From Terriglobia bacterium (lineage in GTDB: Bacteria > Acidobacteriota > Terriglobia > UBA7540), in the NCBI GenBank assembly GCA_020072905.1, contig JAIQGB010000255.1, positions 1-6,538 on the forward strand: a stretch of 6,538 bases of DNA, given 5' to 3'. Positions 1-6,071 of this stretch are shown here, in pieces (the first letter of the stretch is position 1; the number at the start of each line of letters is the position of its first letter). The notes under the pieces are model-generated. The model made no database searches and was not told where the DNA came from. It saw only the letters and a program-made list of their open reading frames with translations. Made by a program: the position numbers and the translations under genes.

Positions 1-1081
1 AGGCAATTCTCAGCTCCTCGCGACGAAATTCCTTCGCAAAGCTCTCGAAGCGGCGGAGGAGTTGTTCCAGCGCCGCCTTCGAGACCTTACCGGTGGGCGG
101 CGTGAGTTTTCTCCTGACAGCATGAATCCTGCTCAGCGCTTGCTCGACCCGCCGCGAAGAAAGCTTTCCAGCTTCGAGGCCGTTTTTTACAGCGCGGCAA
201 ACGACTTCGCAGGATCTTTCCTGATTTAACACTAGCAGATCACAACCCGCATTGAGTGACTGGACTGCGGCCTCACCGAGGTCGAGAGTGCCGCGCACCG
301 CCTCCGACTCGAGCTCATAGGCCAAGGCGAGTCCGCCATAGCCAAGTTTGATGCGCAGCAGTCCCTCGACCACCTGGGGGGAAAGCGAGGCGGGACGAGG
401 ACGATCAAAGTCATAAGCCTTGTAGGCTGCGGGACTGACCAAGACCATGGGAAGTTGCGACAAAAGCCGCCGATACGGGAAGAGGTCCTCACGCCACAAC
501 GCGGCCATGGACTTCCCAATGACGGGGATTTCGCGTGAATCGCCCGGCGGAACGCTGCCGAGACCGGGGAAATGCTTGCCGCAGGCCAGGACCTTGTGGC
601 GCTCGAAGCCGCGCAAAAACGCGCCGCCACACTCTGCTACATGGCGAGGGTCCGCGCCGAATGTGCGCGCCCCGAGCGTCTTCCCGGTGAAGGGCATGGC
701 GAGGTCAAGAAGCGGCGCGAAATTCGTGTTGAAACCCAGAAAGCTCAGGGCTTCGCCGAGGAGTTCTCCCAGGCGCTCAACGGTCGAAGGGCCCTTTTGG
801 GCAGCAGCATGGGGTGAGGGCACTGCTGGACAGAACGCGCAAAGGGGGTCGTGGGTCCCGCCCTCTTCCCGGACGGCCAGGAGCGGGAGGTGGGGCAGGG
901 AGGAGGCGATCTTACGCAGCAATTCGCTGGTAGACGCCGCGGAGCTTGGGAGCGGCGCGGCGAGCAGTACGCCTGCCGGTTGCGCGGCGCGCAGGAACCG
1001 TTCCCGCGAGGCGGTCCAGCGGTTTTCATCGAGCCTCACCATCAGGAGTTGGCCAAGGATGTCCTGGCGGGAAGACTTCAT
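1..1081 (-). CDS. GH3 beta-N-acetylhexosaminidase-like protein (NagZ fold), partial at 3' end, probably catalytically inactive
   Basis: I translated this frame by hand from the ATG at 1081; 360 codons are open to the window edge. Family landmarks occur in the expected order: GQLLMV (10-15), REEGG (71-75, usually D-x-EGG), NFAPLLDL (120-127), GARTFG (137-142), KHFPG (169-173), NAGCDLLVL (277-285) and a closing RVEQALSRI helix (311-319). This is the single-domain NagZ layout, and at 360 residues it is near the end of such a protein. NagZ enzymes cleave GlcNAc from anhydro-muropeptides during peptidoglycan recycling. Here the key residues are missing. The DSH catalytic dyad region reads GDSREIP (180-186), without the acid/base His. 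The nucleophile motif (normally T/S-D-D-L-E-M) reads AYELES (254-259), with Tyr in place of the nucleophile Asp. The fold call is firm and hydrolase activity is doubtful. No signal peptide is seen. The ATG overlaps the mutS stop (ATGA), with no strong Shine-Dalgarno, which suggests translation coupled to mutS. Confidence 0.85.
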   Translation of the reverse strand, partial: MKSSRQDILGQLLMVRLDENRWTASRERFLRAAQPAGVLLAAPLPSSAASTSELLRKIASSLPHLPLLAVREEGGTHDPLCAFCPAVPSPHAAAQKGPSTVERLGELLGEALSFLGFNTNFAPLLDLAMPFTGKTLGARTFGADPRHVAECGGAFLRGFERHKVLACGKHFPGLGSVPPGDSREIPVIGKSMAALWREDLFPYRRLLSQLPMVLVSPAAYKAYDFDRPRPASLSPQVVEGLLRIKLGYGGLALAYELESEAVRGTLDLGEAAVQSLNAGCDLLVLNQERSCEVVCRAVKNGLEAGKLSSRRVEQALSRIHAVRRKLTPPTGKVSKAALEQLLRRFESFAKEFRREELRIA

Positions 1082-3708
1082 GATTTGATCTGTTTCTTCA
1101 GTTCCGCAAGCAGATTTAGCGCCTCAATCGGCTTCAGGTTGTCGAGGTCGGCCTGCTCGATCGACCGAACGACCTCAGCGTTGAGCGGTGTGAAGATGGT
1201 CAACTGCATGGCGCCGGGCTCGTCGGCGGTGCGGCGCGAGGCGAGTTTCTCGCTGAGTGTGTGCTCGCTCTGCTCGTGGCGCGTCAGGATTTCGCGCGCG
1301 CGCTCGATGACGGCGGGCGGCAGCCCCGCGAGGCGCGCCACCTCGATGCCGTAGCTTTTGTCGGCGCTACCCGGCTCGACCTTGCGCAGAAAGACGATGT
1401 TCGCGCCCGACTCTTTCACCGTCACATGATAGTTCCGCACGCCGGGGAGCAGATCGGCGAGTTCAGTGAGTTCGTGGTAATGCGTGGCGAAGAGCGTTTT
1501 TGCCTGCGTGTGCGTCTGCAGGTGCTCGACGACCGCCCAGGCGATGGCGAGCCCGTCGAAAGTTGCCGTGCCGCGCCCCACTTCATCGAGCAGCACCAGG
1601 CTGCGCGGCGTGGCCATGTTGAGGATGCCCGCCGCTTCCGTCATTTCCACCATGAAGGTGGAGCGTCCGCGCGCCAGGTTGTCGGAAGCGCCGATGCGCG
1701 TGAAGATGCGGTCGAAGATGGGAAGCTTGGCGCGCTCGGCGGGCACGAAGCTGCCCATCTGCGCCATCAGGCTGATGAGCGCGGCCTGCCGGAGGTAGGT
1801 GGACTTCCCTCCCATGTTGGGGCCGGTGATGAGCAGGATGCGGTCAGAGGTCGAGTTCAGGTAGAGGTCGTTGGGGACGAACCGTCCCGCCTGCTCGGCC
1901 TCGCAGATGCGCTCGACGACGGGATGGCGCCCTTGGGCGAGGACCAGTTCGCCGTCTTCGGAAATTTCCGGGCGGCGATAGTTGCGTCCCGCCGCCAGCC
2001 ACGCGAAGCAGGCGAGCACATCAAGTTCCGCCAGTGCCTGGGCGGTCTGGCGGATGCGTCGCGACTCGGCGGCCACCTGGCGGCGGAGGCTCATAAAGAG
2101 TTCGCGCTCCAGCGCCTGCCTGCGCTCTTCGGCGTCGAGAATCTTCGCTTCGAGTTCTTTGAGCTCTGGCGTGGTGAAGCGCTCGGCGTTGACGAGGGTC
2201 TGCTTGCGCTCGTAATCGGCGGGCGCGAGGTGCAGGTTGGGCTTGGAGACCTCGATGTAGTACCCGAAGACGTTGTTGAACCGCACCTTGAGTGAGGCGA
2301 TGTGGGTCCGTTCGCGCTCGCGGGATTCGATTTGGGCGATCAACTGCTTGCTGTTCTGGCTGAGGCTGCGGAGTTCGTCGAGTTCGGCGTGGTAGCCCGG
2401 CCGGATCAGATTGCCCTCCGTGAGCAGCACGGGCGGCTCGGGATGAATGGATTTCTCGAGTAACTCGTGGACGTCGGCGAGTTCGTCGAGCCGCTCGTGG
2501 ATATTCGCCAGGCGCGACGCGCGCAAGCGCGCGAGGTATTGCTTGAGGAGCGGGACGTGGCAGAGCGATTGTTTCAGAGCGAGTAGGTCGCGGGCGTTGG
2601 CCGTCTCAAGCGTCACCTTGCTGAGCAGCCGCTCGAGGTCCTGGATCTTCCCGAGCACGCGGCGCAATTCCTCGCGGGCGATCGTCTCCTCGACAAACTC
2701 GCCCACCACTTCCCAGCGGGCGGTGATTTCCCGGGGATCGAGCGAGGGATGGAGCAGCCAGTGCTTGAGCAGGCGTGCGCCGAACGCCGTGACGCACTGG
2801 TCGAGTGTCGCAAGCAGCGTCGTGTCGCGGGCGCTGCCGAAGGCCGGCTCGAGCAGCTCCAGATTGCGCAGCGTGGCGGGGTCGAGAATCAGAGAGTCCT
2901 GCTGTTCGTAGAAGCGGATGCCGTCGAAATGGGCGAGCGAGCCGCGCTGGGTCTCGCGCACGTAGTGGAGGATGGCGCCGGCAGGAGCGACGGCGAGCGG
3001 GCGGTTTTCGAGGCCGTAACCCTCGAGCGTCGCCACGCGGAAATGGTCGCGCAACTGCCGGGCGCCGTATTCGGGGCTGAAGACCCAGTCGTCCAAGCGG
3101 GTCTCAGTCAATTCCGGTATCTCAAATTTGAAATTTGAGATTTCCGAGGCAGTTCTTGAGGGTTCGTCGCCGGGTACCAGCAGTTCGCGTGGCCGCAAGC
3201 GCTCGACTTCTTCGCGCAGACGCGCACCCGCCTCGGCCCCGGAGAATTCCGTGGCGCGGAAATCGCCGGTGGAAAGGTCCGCGAGCGCCAGGCCCAGAGC
3301 GCCGTTCCGTTCCACCATCGCCGCAAGATAATTGTTCTCGCGGGGCTCGAGGAGCTGCGAGTCGATGGCGGTTCCCGGTGTGACGACGCGTGTCACTTCG
3401 CGCTTCACGAGCTTCTTGGCGAAGCGCGGGTCCTCCATCTGGTCGCAAACGGCCACGCGGAAGCCTTTGCGGATCAGGCGAGCGATGTAACCCTCCGCGG
3501 CGTGGTAAGGGACGCCGCACATGGGCACAGGCTGGCCCTTTTCCTTGTTGCGCGAGGTGAGCGTGATTTGGAGTTCTTTGGCGGCGACGATCGCGTCTTC
3601 AAAGAAGAGCTCGTAGAAATCGCCCAGGCGAAAAAACAGCAGCGCGTTCGGGTGACGTTCCTTGATGGCGCTGTACTGGCGCATCAAGGGCGTGGAAAAC
3701 TCACTCAT
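1078..3708 (-). CDS. mutS: DNA mismatch repair protein MutS
   Basis: At 876 residues this is a full-length MutS (E. coli MutS is 853). It binds mismatches and small loops in the cytoplasm as a dimer and recruits MutL in an ATP-dependent way. Domains in order: the mismatch-binding domain with the F-x-E motif (F31-Y32-E33 in GDFYELFFEDA); the connector (roughly 120-250); the core and clamp helices (roughly 265-540, with FNNVFGYYIEV at 477-487); and the ABC ATPase with Walker A GPNMGGKST (629-637), signature region STFMVEMTEA (683-692), Walker B LVLLDEVGRGT (704-714) and H-loop ATHYHEL (741-747). The C-terminal tail has QLTIF (835-839), which resembles a sliding-clamp-binding motif, and a conserved LDNLKPIEALNLLAELKKQ helix. 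The F-x-E and DEVGRGT motifs place it in the repair MutS group and not MutS2. The start fits the family (TPLMRQY at residues 6-12), although no Shine-Dalgarno is visible. Residues 190-197 (ISNFKFEI) are encoded by an AT-rich palindrome that looks inserted in frame. Confidence 0.98.
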   Translation of the reverse strand: MSEFSTPLMRQYSAIKERHPNALLFFRLGDFYELFFEDAIVAAKELQITLTSRNKEKGQPVPMCGVPYHAAEGYIARLIRKGFRVAVCDQMEDPRFAKKLVKREVTRVVTPGTAIDSQLLEPRENNYLAAMVERNGALGLALADLSTGDFRATEFSGAEAGARLREEVERLRPRELLVPGDEPSRTASEISNFKFEIPELTETRLDDWVFSPEYGARQLRDHFRVATLEGYGLENRPLAVAPAGAILHYVRETQRGSLAHFDGIRFYEQQDSLILDPATLRNLELLEPAFGSARDTTLLATLDQCVTAFGARLLKHWLLHPSLDPREITARWEVVGEFVEETIAREELRRVLGKIQDLERLLSKVTLETANARDLLALKQSLCHVPLLKQYLARLRASRLANIHERLDELADVHELLEKSIHPEPPVLLTEGNLIRPGYHAELDELRSLSQNSKQLIAQIESRERERTHIASLKVRFNNVFGYYIEVSKPNLHLAPADYERKQTLVNAERFTTPELKELEAKILDAEERRQALERELFMSLRRQVAAESRRIRQTAQALAELDVLACFAWLAAGRNYRRPEISEDGELVLAQGRHPVVERICEAEQAGRFVPNDLYLNSTSDRILLITGPNMGGKSTYLRQAALISLMAQMGSFVPAERAKLPIFDRIFTRIGASDNLARGRSTFMVEMTEAAGILNMATPRSLVLLDEVGRGTATFDGLAIAWAVVEHLQTHTQAKTLFATHYHELTELADLLPGVRNYHVTVKESGANIVFLRKVEPGSADKSYGIEVARLAGLPPAVIERAREILTRHEQSEHTLSEKLASRRTADEPGAMQLTIFTPLNAEVVRSIEQADLDNLKPIEALNLLAELKKQIKS
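3119..3141. repeat. 23-bp AT-rich palindrome inside mutS (11+1+11)
   Basis: The left arm ATCTCAAATTT (3119-3129) and right arm AAATTTGAGAT (3131-3141) are perfect inverted complements around a single G at 3130. The element stands out as AT-rich in a GC-rich gene. It covers codons 190-197 of mutS, giving ISNFKFEI, in a connector-domain stretch where MutS proteins vary in length. I recall similar SNFKFEI-type peptides encoded by short dispersed repeats in environmental bacteria, so a small mobile palindrome that landed in frame is plausible. That origin is inference. Confidence 0.7.
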
Positions 3709-3731
3709 GGGTTTGGCGGGTTCCGCAGGCC

Positions 3732-3761
3732 ATTATGGTGCGCGGCGGTGGGGTTTGTAAA
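3732..3761 (-). promoter_or_regulatory. Candidate sigma70-type promoter of mutS
   Basis: Read on the minus strand, TTTACA (3761-3756) and CATAAT (3737-3732) are separated by 18 bases, each matching the -35 and -10 consensus at five of six positions. Transcription would start near 3725, leaving about 17 bases before the mutS ATG. The AT-rich hexamers stand out in a GC-rich gap. A promoter here would let mutS and the overlapping GH3-like gene be expressed separately from hpt. Confidence 0.5.
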
Positions 3762-3779
3762 CGGGTTTGTGGAAAATGA

Positions 3780-3852
3780 TCAGCAATCAGCCGTCAGCCA
3801 TCAGCAAGGTGGAGGGGTGGACCTCGGCTGAGAGCCGACGGCTGATCGCTGA
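3780..3852. repeat. Imperfect inverted repeat of the GCTGA type between hpt and mutS
   Basis: Arm 3780-3805 and arm 3827-3852 are inverted complements at 22 of 26 positions, separated by a 21-base loop (3806-3826). The shared core is GACGGCTGAT, with GCTGA blocks on either side. Transcribed from hpt, the pair would fold into a long hairpin three bases past the hpt stop codon, followed by TCATTTT, so it could help end or stabilise the hpt mRNA. The U-tract is weak for a classical terminator. A related pair lies downstream of rpsT, which points to a dispersed BIME/REP-like repeat family. Confidence 0.7.
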
Positions 3853-3855
3853 CCG

Positions 3856-4431
3856 CTAGTCGGGCGGCGACGGGAGAACTCGTACATCAGGAAGATGGCG
3901 ATATTTCTGCGCGTGATCGAGCCCGTAGCCGACCACGAAGACGTCCGGGATGGTGAAACCCACGTAGTCCGCCTGAACGGGCCGGACGCGCCGCGAAGGC
4001 TTGTCGAGCAGCGTGACGACCTTCAGGCTGCGCGGCTTGTGCGCCTCGAGCACGCCGCGCAGATACTCAAAGGTCTGGCCCGTGTCGAGGATGTCCTCGA
4101 CCACCAGCACGTCCAGGCCCTCGACACTCTGGTCAAGGTCTTTGGTGATCTTCACCGCGCCGGAAGGATGCGCGTTGTCCCCGTAGCTTGCGAAGCTCAG
4201 GAAATCAACCGTGACCTCGAGGTCGAGTTGCCGGACCAGGTCCGCCAGGAACACCCAGGCGCCTTTCAGGATGCCGATCACGCGCAACGGCCGGCCGCGA
4301 TAGTCGGCGCTGATCTGGGCGGCCAGCTCGCGCCCGCGGCGCGCGATGGCGTCCGCATCGTAGAGGATCTCGAGTTCAGCGCCGGGCGCAGCCGAATCCA
4401 TGGGCATTCGCGTTGACGGTGCCGGAGGCAT
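3856..4431 (-). CDS. hpt: Hypoxanthine phosphoribosyltransferase
   Basis: This cytoplasmic purine-salvage enzyme transfers phosphoribose from PRPP to hypoxanthine, and often guanine, giving IMP or GMP. Type I phosphoribosyltransferase landmarks, counted from the ATG at 4431, are: VIGILKGAWVFLADLVR (51-67, carrying the Lys-Gly PPi loop), DFLSFASYG (76-84), the PRPP-binding signature VLVVEDILDTGQT (108-120, with E112-D113 and catalytic-type D116), LLDKPSRR (141-148), and the purine-pocket stretch VVGYGLDHAQKYR (166-178). The length is 191 residues from this start. ATGs at 4407 and 4401 would give 183 or 181, closer to the roughly 180 usual for the family. None has a clear Shine-Dalgarno. If 4401 or 4407 is used, the rpsT -35 box falls outside the gene, so the first 8-10 residues are uncertain. 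The gene is divergent from rpsT and lies upstream of mutS on the same strand, with a hairpin-forming repeat just after its stop. Confidence 0.95.
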   Translation of the reverse strand: MPPAPSTRMPMDSAAPGAELEILYDADAIARRGRELAAQISADYRGRPLRVIGILKGAWVFLADLVRQLDLEVTVDFLSFASYGDNAHPSGAVKITKDLDQSVEGLDVLVVEDILDTGQTFEYLRGVLEAHKPRSLKVVTLLDKPSRRVRPVQADYVGFTIPDVFVVGYGLDHAQKYRHLPDVRVLPSPPD

Positions 4432-4441
4432 CTGGTAAATT
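4413..4441 (+). promoter_or_regulatory. Candidate sigma70-type promoter of rpsT
   Basis: TTGACG (4413-4418) and TAAATT (4436-4441) are spaced by exactly 17 bases. A TG one base before the -10 (4433-4434) makes it an extended -10. Transcription would start near 4448, about 25 bases before the rpsT GTG. The -35 box overlaps the 5' end of hpt if that gene starts at 4431. This is pattern matching only, but the spacing and position fit well. Confidence 0.55.
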
Positions 4442-4451
4442 GGTAGTTTGT

Positions 4452-4480
4452 ATTCTGCTCAAAAGGAGAATCTGTGGCAA
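4452..4480 (-). promoter_or_regulatory. Candidate promoter of hpt
   Basis: Read on the minus strand, TTGCCA (4480-4475, five of six to consensus) and CAGAAT (4457-4452, four of six) are 17 bases apart. Transcription would start near 4445, upstream of all three possible hpt ATGs. The -35 box would lie across the rpsT start codon, and the element overlaps the rpsT leader, so the two divergent promoters would compete for the same DNA. The -10 box is weak, so this is tentative. Confidence 0.3.
4463..4468 (+). promoter_or_regulatory. Ribosome binding site that fixes the rpsT GTG start
   Basis: AAGGAG lies five bases before the GTG at 4474. It supports GTG as the initiator; no ATG follows at a suitable place and the next residues (ASHKSA) are the canonical S20 N-terminus. 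Confidence 0.8.
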
Positions 4481-4737
4481 GTCATAAGTCCGCCCTGAAG
4501 CGCATCAAGCAGATCCACAAGCGCACCATCACCAACCGCACGCACACCACGCGGCTGCGGCATCAGATCCGCAAGCTGCGCACCGCCCTGGAGGCCAAAG
4601 ATAAAGCCGCCGCGCAGGCGCTGCTCAAGCCGACGTTGGCGCTCATCGACCATTCGATCCACAAAGGGATTTTGCCCGCCAACACCGCTGCGCGCTACAA
4701 GTCGCGGCTCACCGTCCGGTTCAACGCGCTGACTTAG
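4474..4737 (+). CDS. rpsT: 30S ribosomal protein S20
   Basis: S20 is a primary 16S rRNA-binding protein of the small subunit, built as a three-helix bundle. The 87-residue length is typical. It is highly basic and shows the family pattern: N-terminal ASHKSALKRIKQ, TNRTHTTRLRHQIRKL in the first long helix, and the C-terminal block HKGILPANTAARYKSRL (63-79). The GTG start is set by the AAGGAG Shine-Dalgarno and the family N-terminus. The gene stands alone on the plus strand with its own promoter candidate, diverges from hpt and converges on holA. I see no classical GC-stem plus U-tract terminator directly after its stop. Inverted repeats and a strong 11-bp stem lie downstream instead. Confidence 0.97.
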   Translation: MASHKSALKRIKQIHKRTITNRTHTTRLRHQIRKLRTALEAKDKAAAQALLKPTLALIDHSIHKGILPANTAARYKSRLTVRFNALT

Positions 4738-4769
4738 AGAAGGCGTCAGCTGTCAGCCTTCAGCTACCA

Positions 4770-4824
4770 GCCGGCAGGCATCGGGAAGAGATCAACCAAG
4801 GAGGAGACTACTTTGCCTGCCGGC
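4770..4824 (+). repeat. Perfect 11-bp GC-rich stem with a 33-base loop downstream of rpsT
   Basis: GCCGGCAGGCA (4770-4780) and TGCCTGCCGGC (4814-4824) are perfect inverted complements. The loop (4781-4813) contains AAGGAGGAG, a near-ideal Shine-Dalgarno. The 3' arm begins inside the TTG codon at 4813 that this Shine-Dalgarno would serve. The stem should be stable in RNA. It is not followed by a U-tract in the plus direction, so it is not a standard intrinsic terminator. A processing, stabilising or translation-control element is possible, as is a chance remnant of repeat insertion. Confidence 0.6.
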
Positions 4825-4860
4825 GTCGCCTCCCGAGAGACCACGTTCAACCCGGTTTGA
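4813..4860 (+). other. 15-codon reading frame with strong ribosome binding site (leader peptide or truncated gene start)
   Basis: AGGAGG (4799-4804) is eight bases before TTG at 4813. The frame encodes MPAGVASRETTFNPV (reading TTG as Met) and stops at TGA 4858-4860. The ribosome binding site is better than those of hpt or mutS, which is unusual for non-coding sequence. It could be a short leader peptide, or the surviving 5' end of a gene that once followed rpsT and was cut off by rearrangement near the flanking repeats. I do not recognise the peptide. Confidence 0.25.
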
Positions 4861-4955
4861 AATTCATCATGCCCGACGGGTCATTGGCAAGCGGATGGCT
4901 TTGGGCTGAAAACTAAGGGCTGGCGGCTGCTCGCTGCATGTGCTTGCAATCGTTC

Positions 4956-6071
4956 TCAGGCTTCGCCGAGTTGCGCGGGGAGGGTTTCGCCGACGTATTC
5001 CGGAGTTTCGGCAGCCTTTCCGACGATGATCTGCCACACCAGGAATTCCAGCAGAATTTTGGAGTCCTTCCACGAGGACTTGATGCCGAGGTCGGCGCGG
5101 CGGACCAGCCGCAGCGCCTGGCTCAATTCCTGCCGGGAGTAGTTGCGCAGCGCGCGCGGAGCAATCTCCTGGGCCGAGAACGGATTGGCGAAGCGGCCCC
5201 ATCCGCCCCGCCCGGCGCCGTATTGTCCCGTCCTTTGGCCAAATCCCGGCTGCGCGCCGGCTTTGAGCGCCTGACGAATCAGATCGCCGATGCACCAGAG
5301 CAGCAGCGTCTCCGGCTCCTTGCTGGCCAGCAGGGCACGAAGCTGGGCGAGCGCGTCGGGAAATTTCCGCTCGGCGAGGGCGGCGAGCAGCTTGCCGATT
5401 TCGTGCTCTTCGCGGAAGGCCACGAGCAGATCCAGGTCATCGCGCTCGAGCCGCTTTGTCTCCGGCTTAGCCGTCAACAGCTTCTCCATTTCCGTGCGCA
5501 GCCAGAGGAGGTTGACGCCCGCCTTGCGCCCCTCCCCGCGCGAGTCGGGGCTGACTTCAAACTTCGCAGCGATTTCCTTGGCAAGTTCCGGGTCGATATC
5601 GACGCCGCGTTTCGAAAGGTAACCCTCCAGCCAGTGGGCCGCCTCTCGCGCGACGAGCGGTCGCATCTCGACGACCTGGGCCTTCTTCTCCAGCAACTGG
5701 ATAAACCGCCGGCGACGGTCGGGCTCGGAAGCGATGAAGACGACGGTGGCAAAGGGGGATGGCCGCTCGAGGTAATTCTCCAACGCGGTATATTCCGCGT
5801 CGGAGGCGCGCTTGAAGTCCTCCGTGTCAGAGAAGACGAAGAAGCTGTGGCCGCCCAGCATGGGCATCTGGCTTGCGCCCTCCAGTTCGCGCGCCAGCCT
5901 CCCCGGCTCGAACTCAACCTCCGCCAGGCACCATTCGCGTGCCTCGGCAGGCAGTGACGCGGCGATGGCCGAACGGCATTCTTCCTGGAGGAAGCGATCC
6001 GGCCCGCGCAGGAAGTATGCGGGACCCGCCTTGCCCTTGCGCAACGTGGCGATGAACTCCGTCGGACCCAT
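4956..6071 (-). CDS. holA: DNA polymerase III delta subunit (clamp loader)
   Basis: Delta is the clamp-opening wrench of the DNA polymerase III clamp loader. It binds the beta sliding clamp and works with delta-prime and tau/gamma. From the ATG at 6071 the protein is 371 residues, against 343 in E. coli. The N-terminal pattern GPTEFIATLRKGKAGPAYFL followed by GPDRFLQEEC is typical of delta. MPMLGGHSFFVFSD corresponds to the strand region near the clamp-contacting part of domain I. The C-terminal domain III helices include FPDALAQLRALLASKEPETL and SRQELSQALRLVRRADLGIK. An ATG at 6098 would add nine residues (MRRARGILA), but 6071 is preferred because it matches the family N-terminus and has AAGGGG (6087-6082) ten bases upstream. 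A Gly- and aromatic-rich insert (GFGQRTGQYGAGRGGWGRF, within 5187-5258) lies in domain III, and a short charged insert DSRGEGRK lies near codons 176-183. lptE lies just upstream, as in E. coli. Confidence 0.93.
   Translation of the reverse strand: MGPTEFIATLRKGKAGPAYFLRGPDRFLQEECRSAIAASLPAEAREWCLAEVEFEPGRLARELEGASQMPMLGGHSFFVFSDTEDFKRASDAEYTALENYLERPSPFATVVFIASEPDRRRRFIQLLEKKAQVVEMRPLVAREAAHWLEGYLSKRGVDIDPELAKEIAAKFEVSPDSRGEGRKAGVNLLWLRTEMEKLLTAKPETKRLERDDLDLLVAFREEHEIGKLLAALAERKFPDALAQLRALLASKEPETLLLWCIGDLIRQALKAGAQPGFGQRTGQYGAGRGGWGRFANPFSAQEIAPRALRNYSRQELSQALRLVRRADLGIKSSWKDSKILLEFLVWQIIVGKAAETPEYVGETLPAQLGEA

Larger units (their letters stand above)
4747..4929. repeat. Second, more diverged inverted pair of GCTGA-type repeats between rpsT and holA
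   Basis: Arm 4747-4772 and arm 4904-4929 are inverted complements at 19 of 26 positions, with 131 bases between them. Both resemble the arms near 3780-3852 (GCTG blocks spaced every 7-8 bases). The arms bracket most of the convergent gap between rpsT (stop at 4737) and holA (stop at 4956). The gap (4738-4955) also holds the 11-bp stem and the 15-codon reading frame listed separately; I see no other gene in it. Confidence 0.5.

Noticed and set aside
232..1029. Minus-strand open frames within 1-1081 in a different reading frame
   Set aside because: They are off-frame shadows of the GH3-like gene, whose own frame is longer and motif-supported.
447..1354. Overlapping plus-strand open frames opposite the GH3-like gene
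   Set aside because: The minus frame from 1081 contains ordered GH3 motifs and is open for 360 codons. The plus-strand frames are Arg/Ser/Pro-rich shadows.
1261..2295. Long plus-strand open frame (344 codons) opposite mutS
   Set aside because: It lies wholly antisense to a certain MutS gene. Its Arg/Ala/Glu/His-rich composition is typical of a shadow frame in GC-rich DNA, and it shows no recognisable family motif.
3833..3843. Short palindrome AGCCGACGGCT near the hpt stop as a separate operator
   Set aside because: It is a nested part of the 26-base repeat arm, with no independent evidence for a binding site.
4770..4824. Intrinsic terminator of rpsT
   Set aside because: The stem is strong, but the loop is 33 bases long and no U-tract follows in the plus direction (GTCGCCTCCC comes next).
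4869..4916. Small ATG reading frame (MPDGSLASGWLWAEN) after the TTG frame
   Set aside because: There is no Shine-Dalgarno and no recognisable similarity, and it runs into a repeat arm. Chance is sufficient.
4938..5957. Plus-strand open frame (339 codons) opposite holA
   Set aside because: It is antisense to holA, has no family motif, and its composition mirrors the GC-rich holA codons. The lack of stops is explained by codon bias on the real strand.
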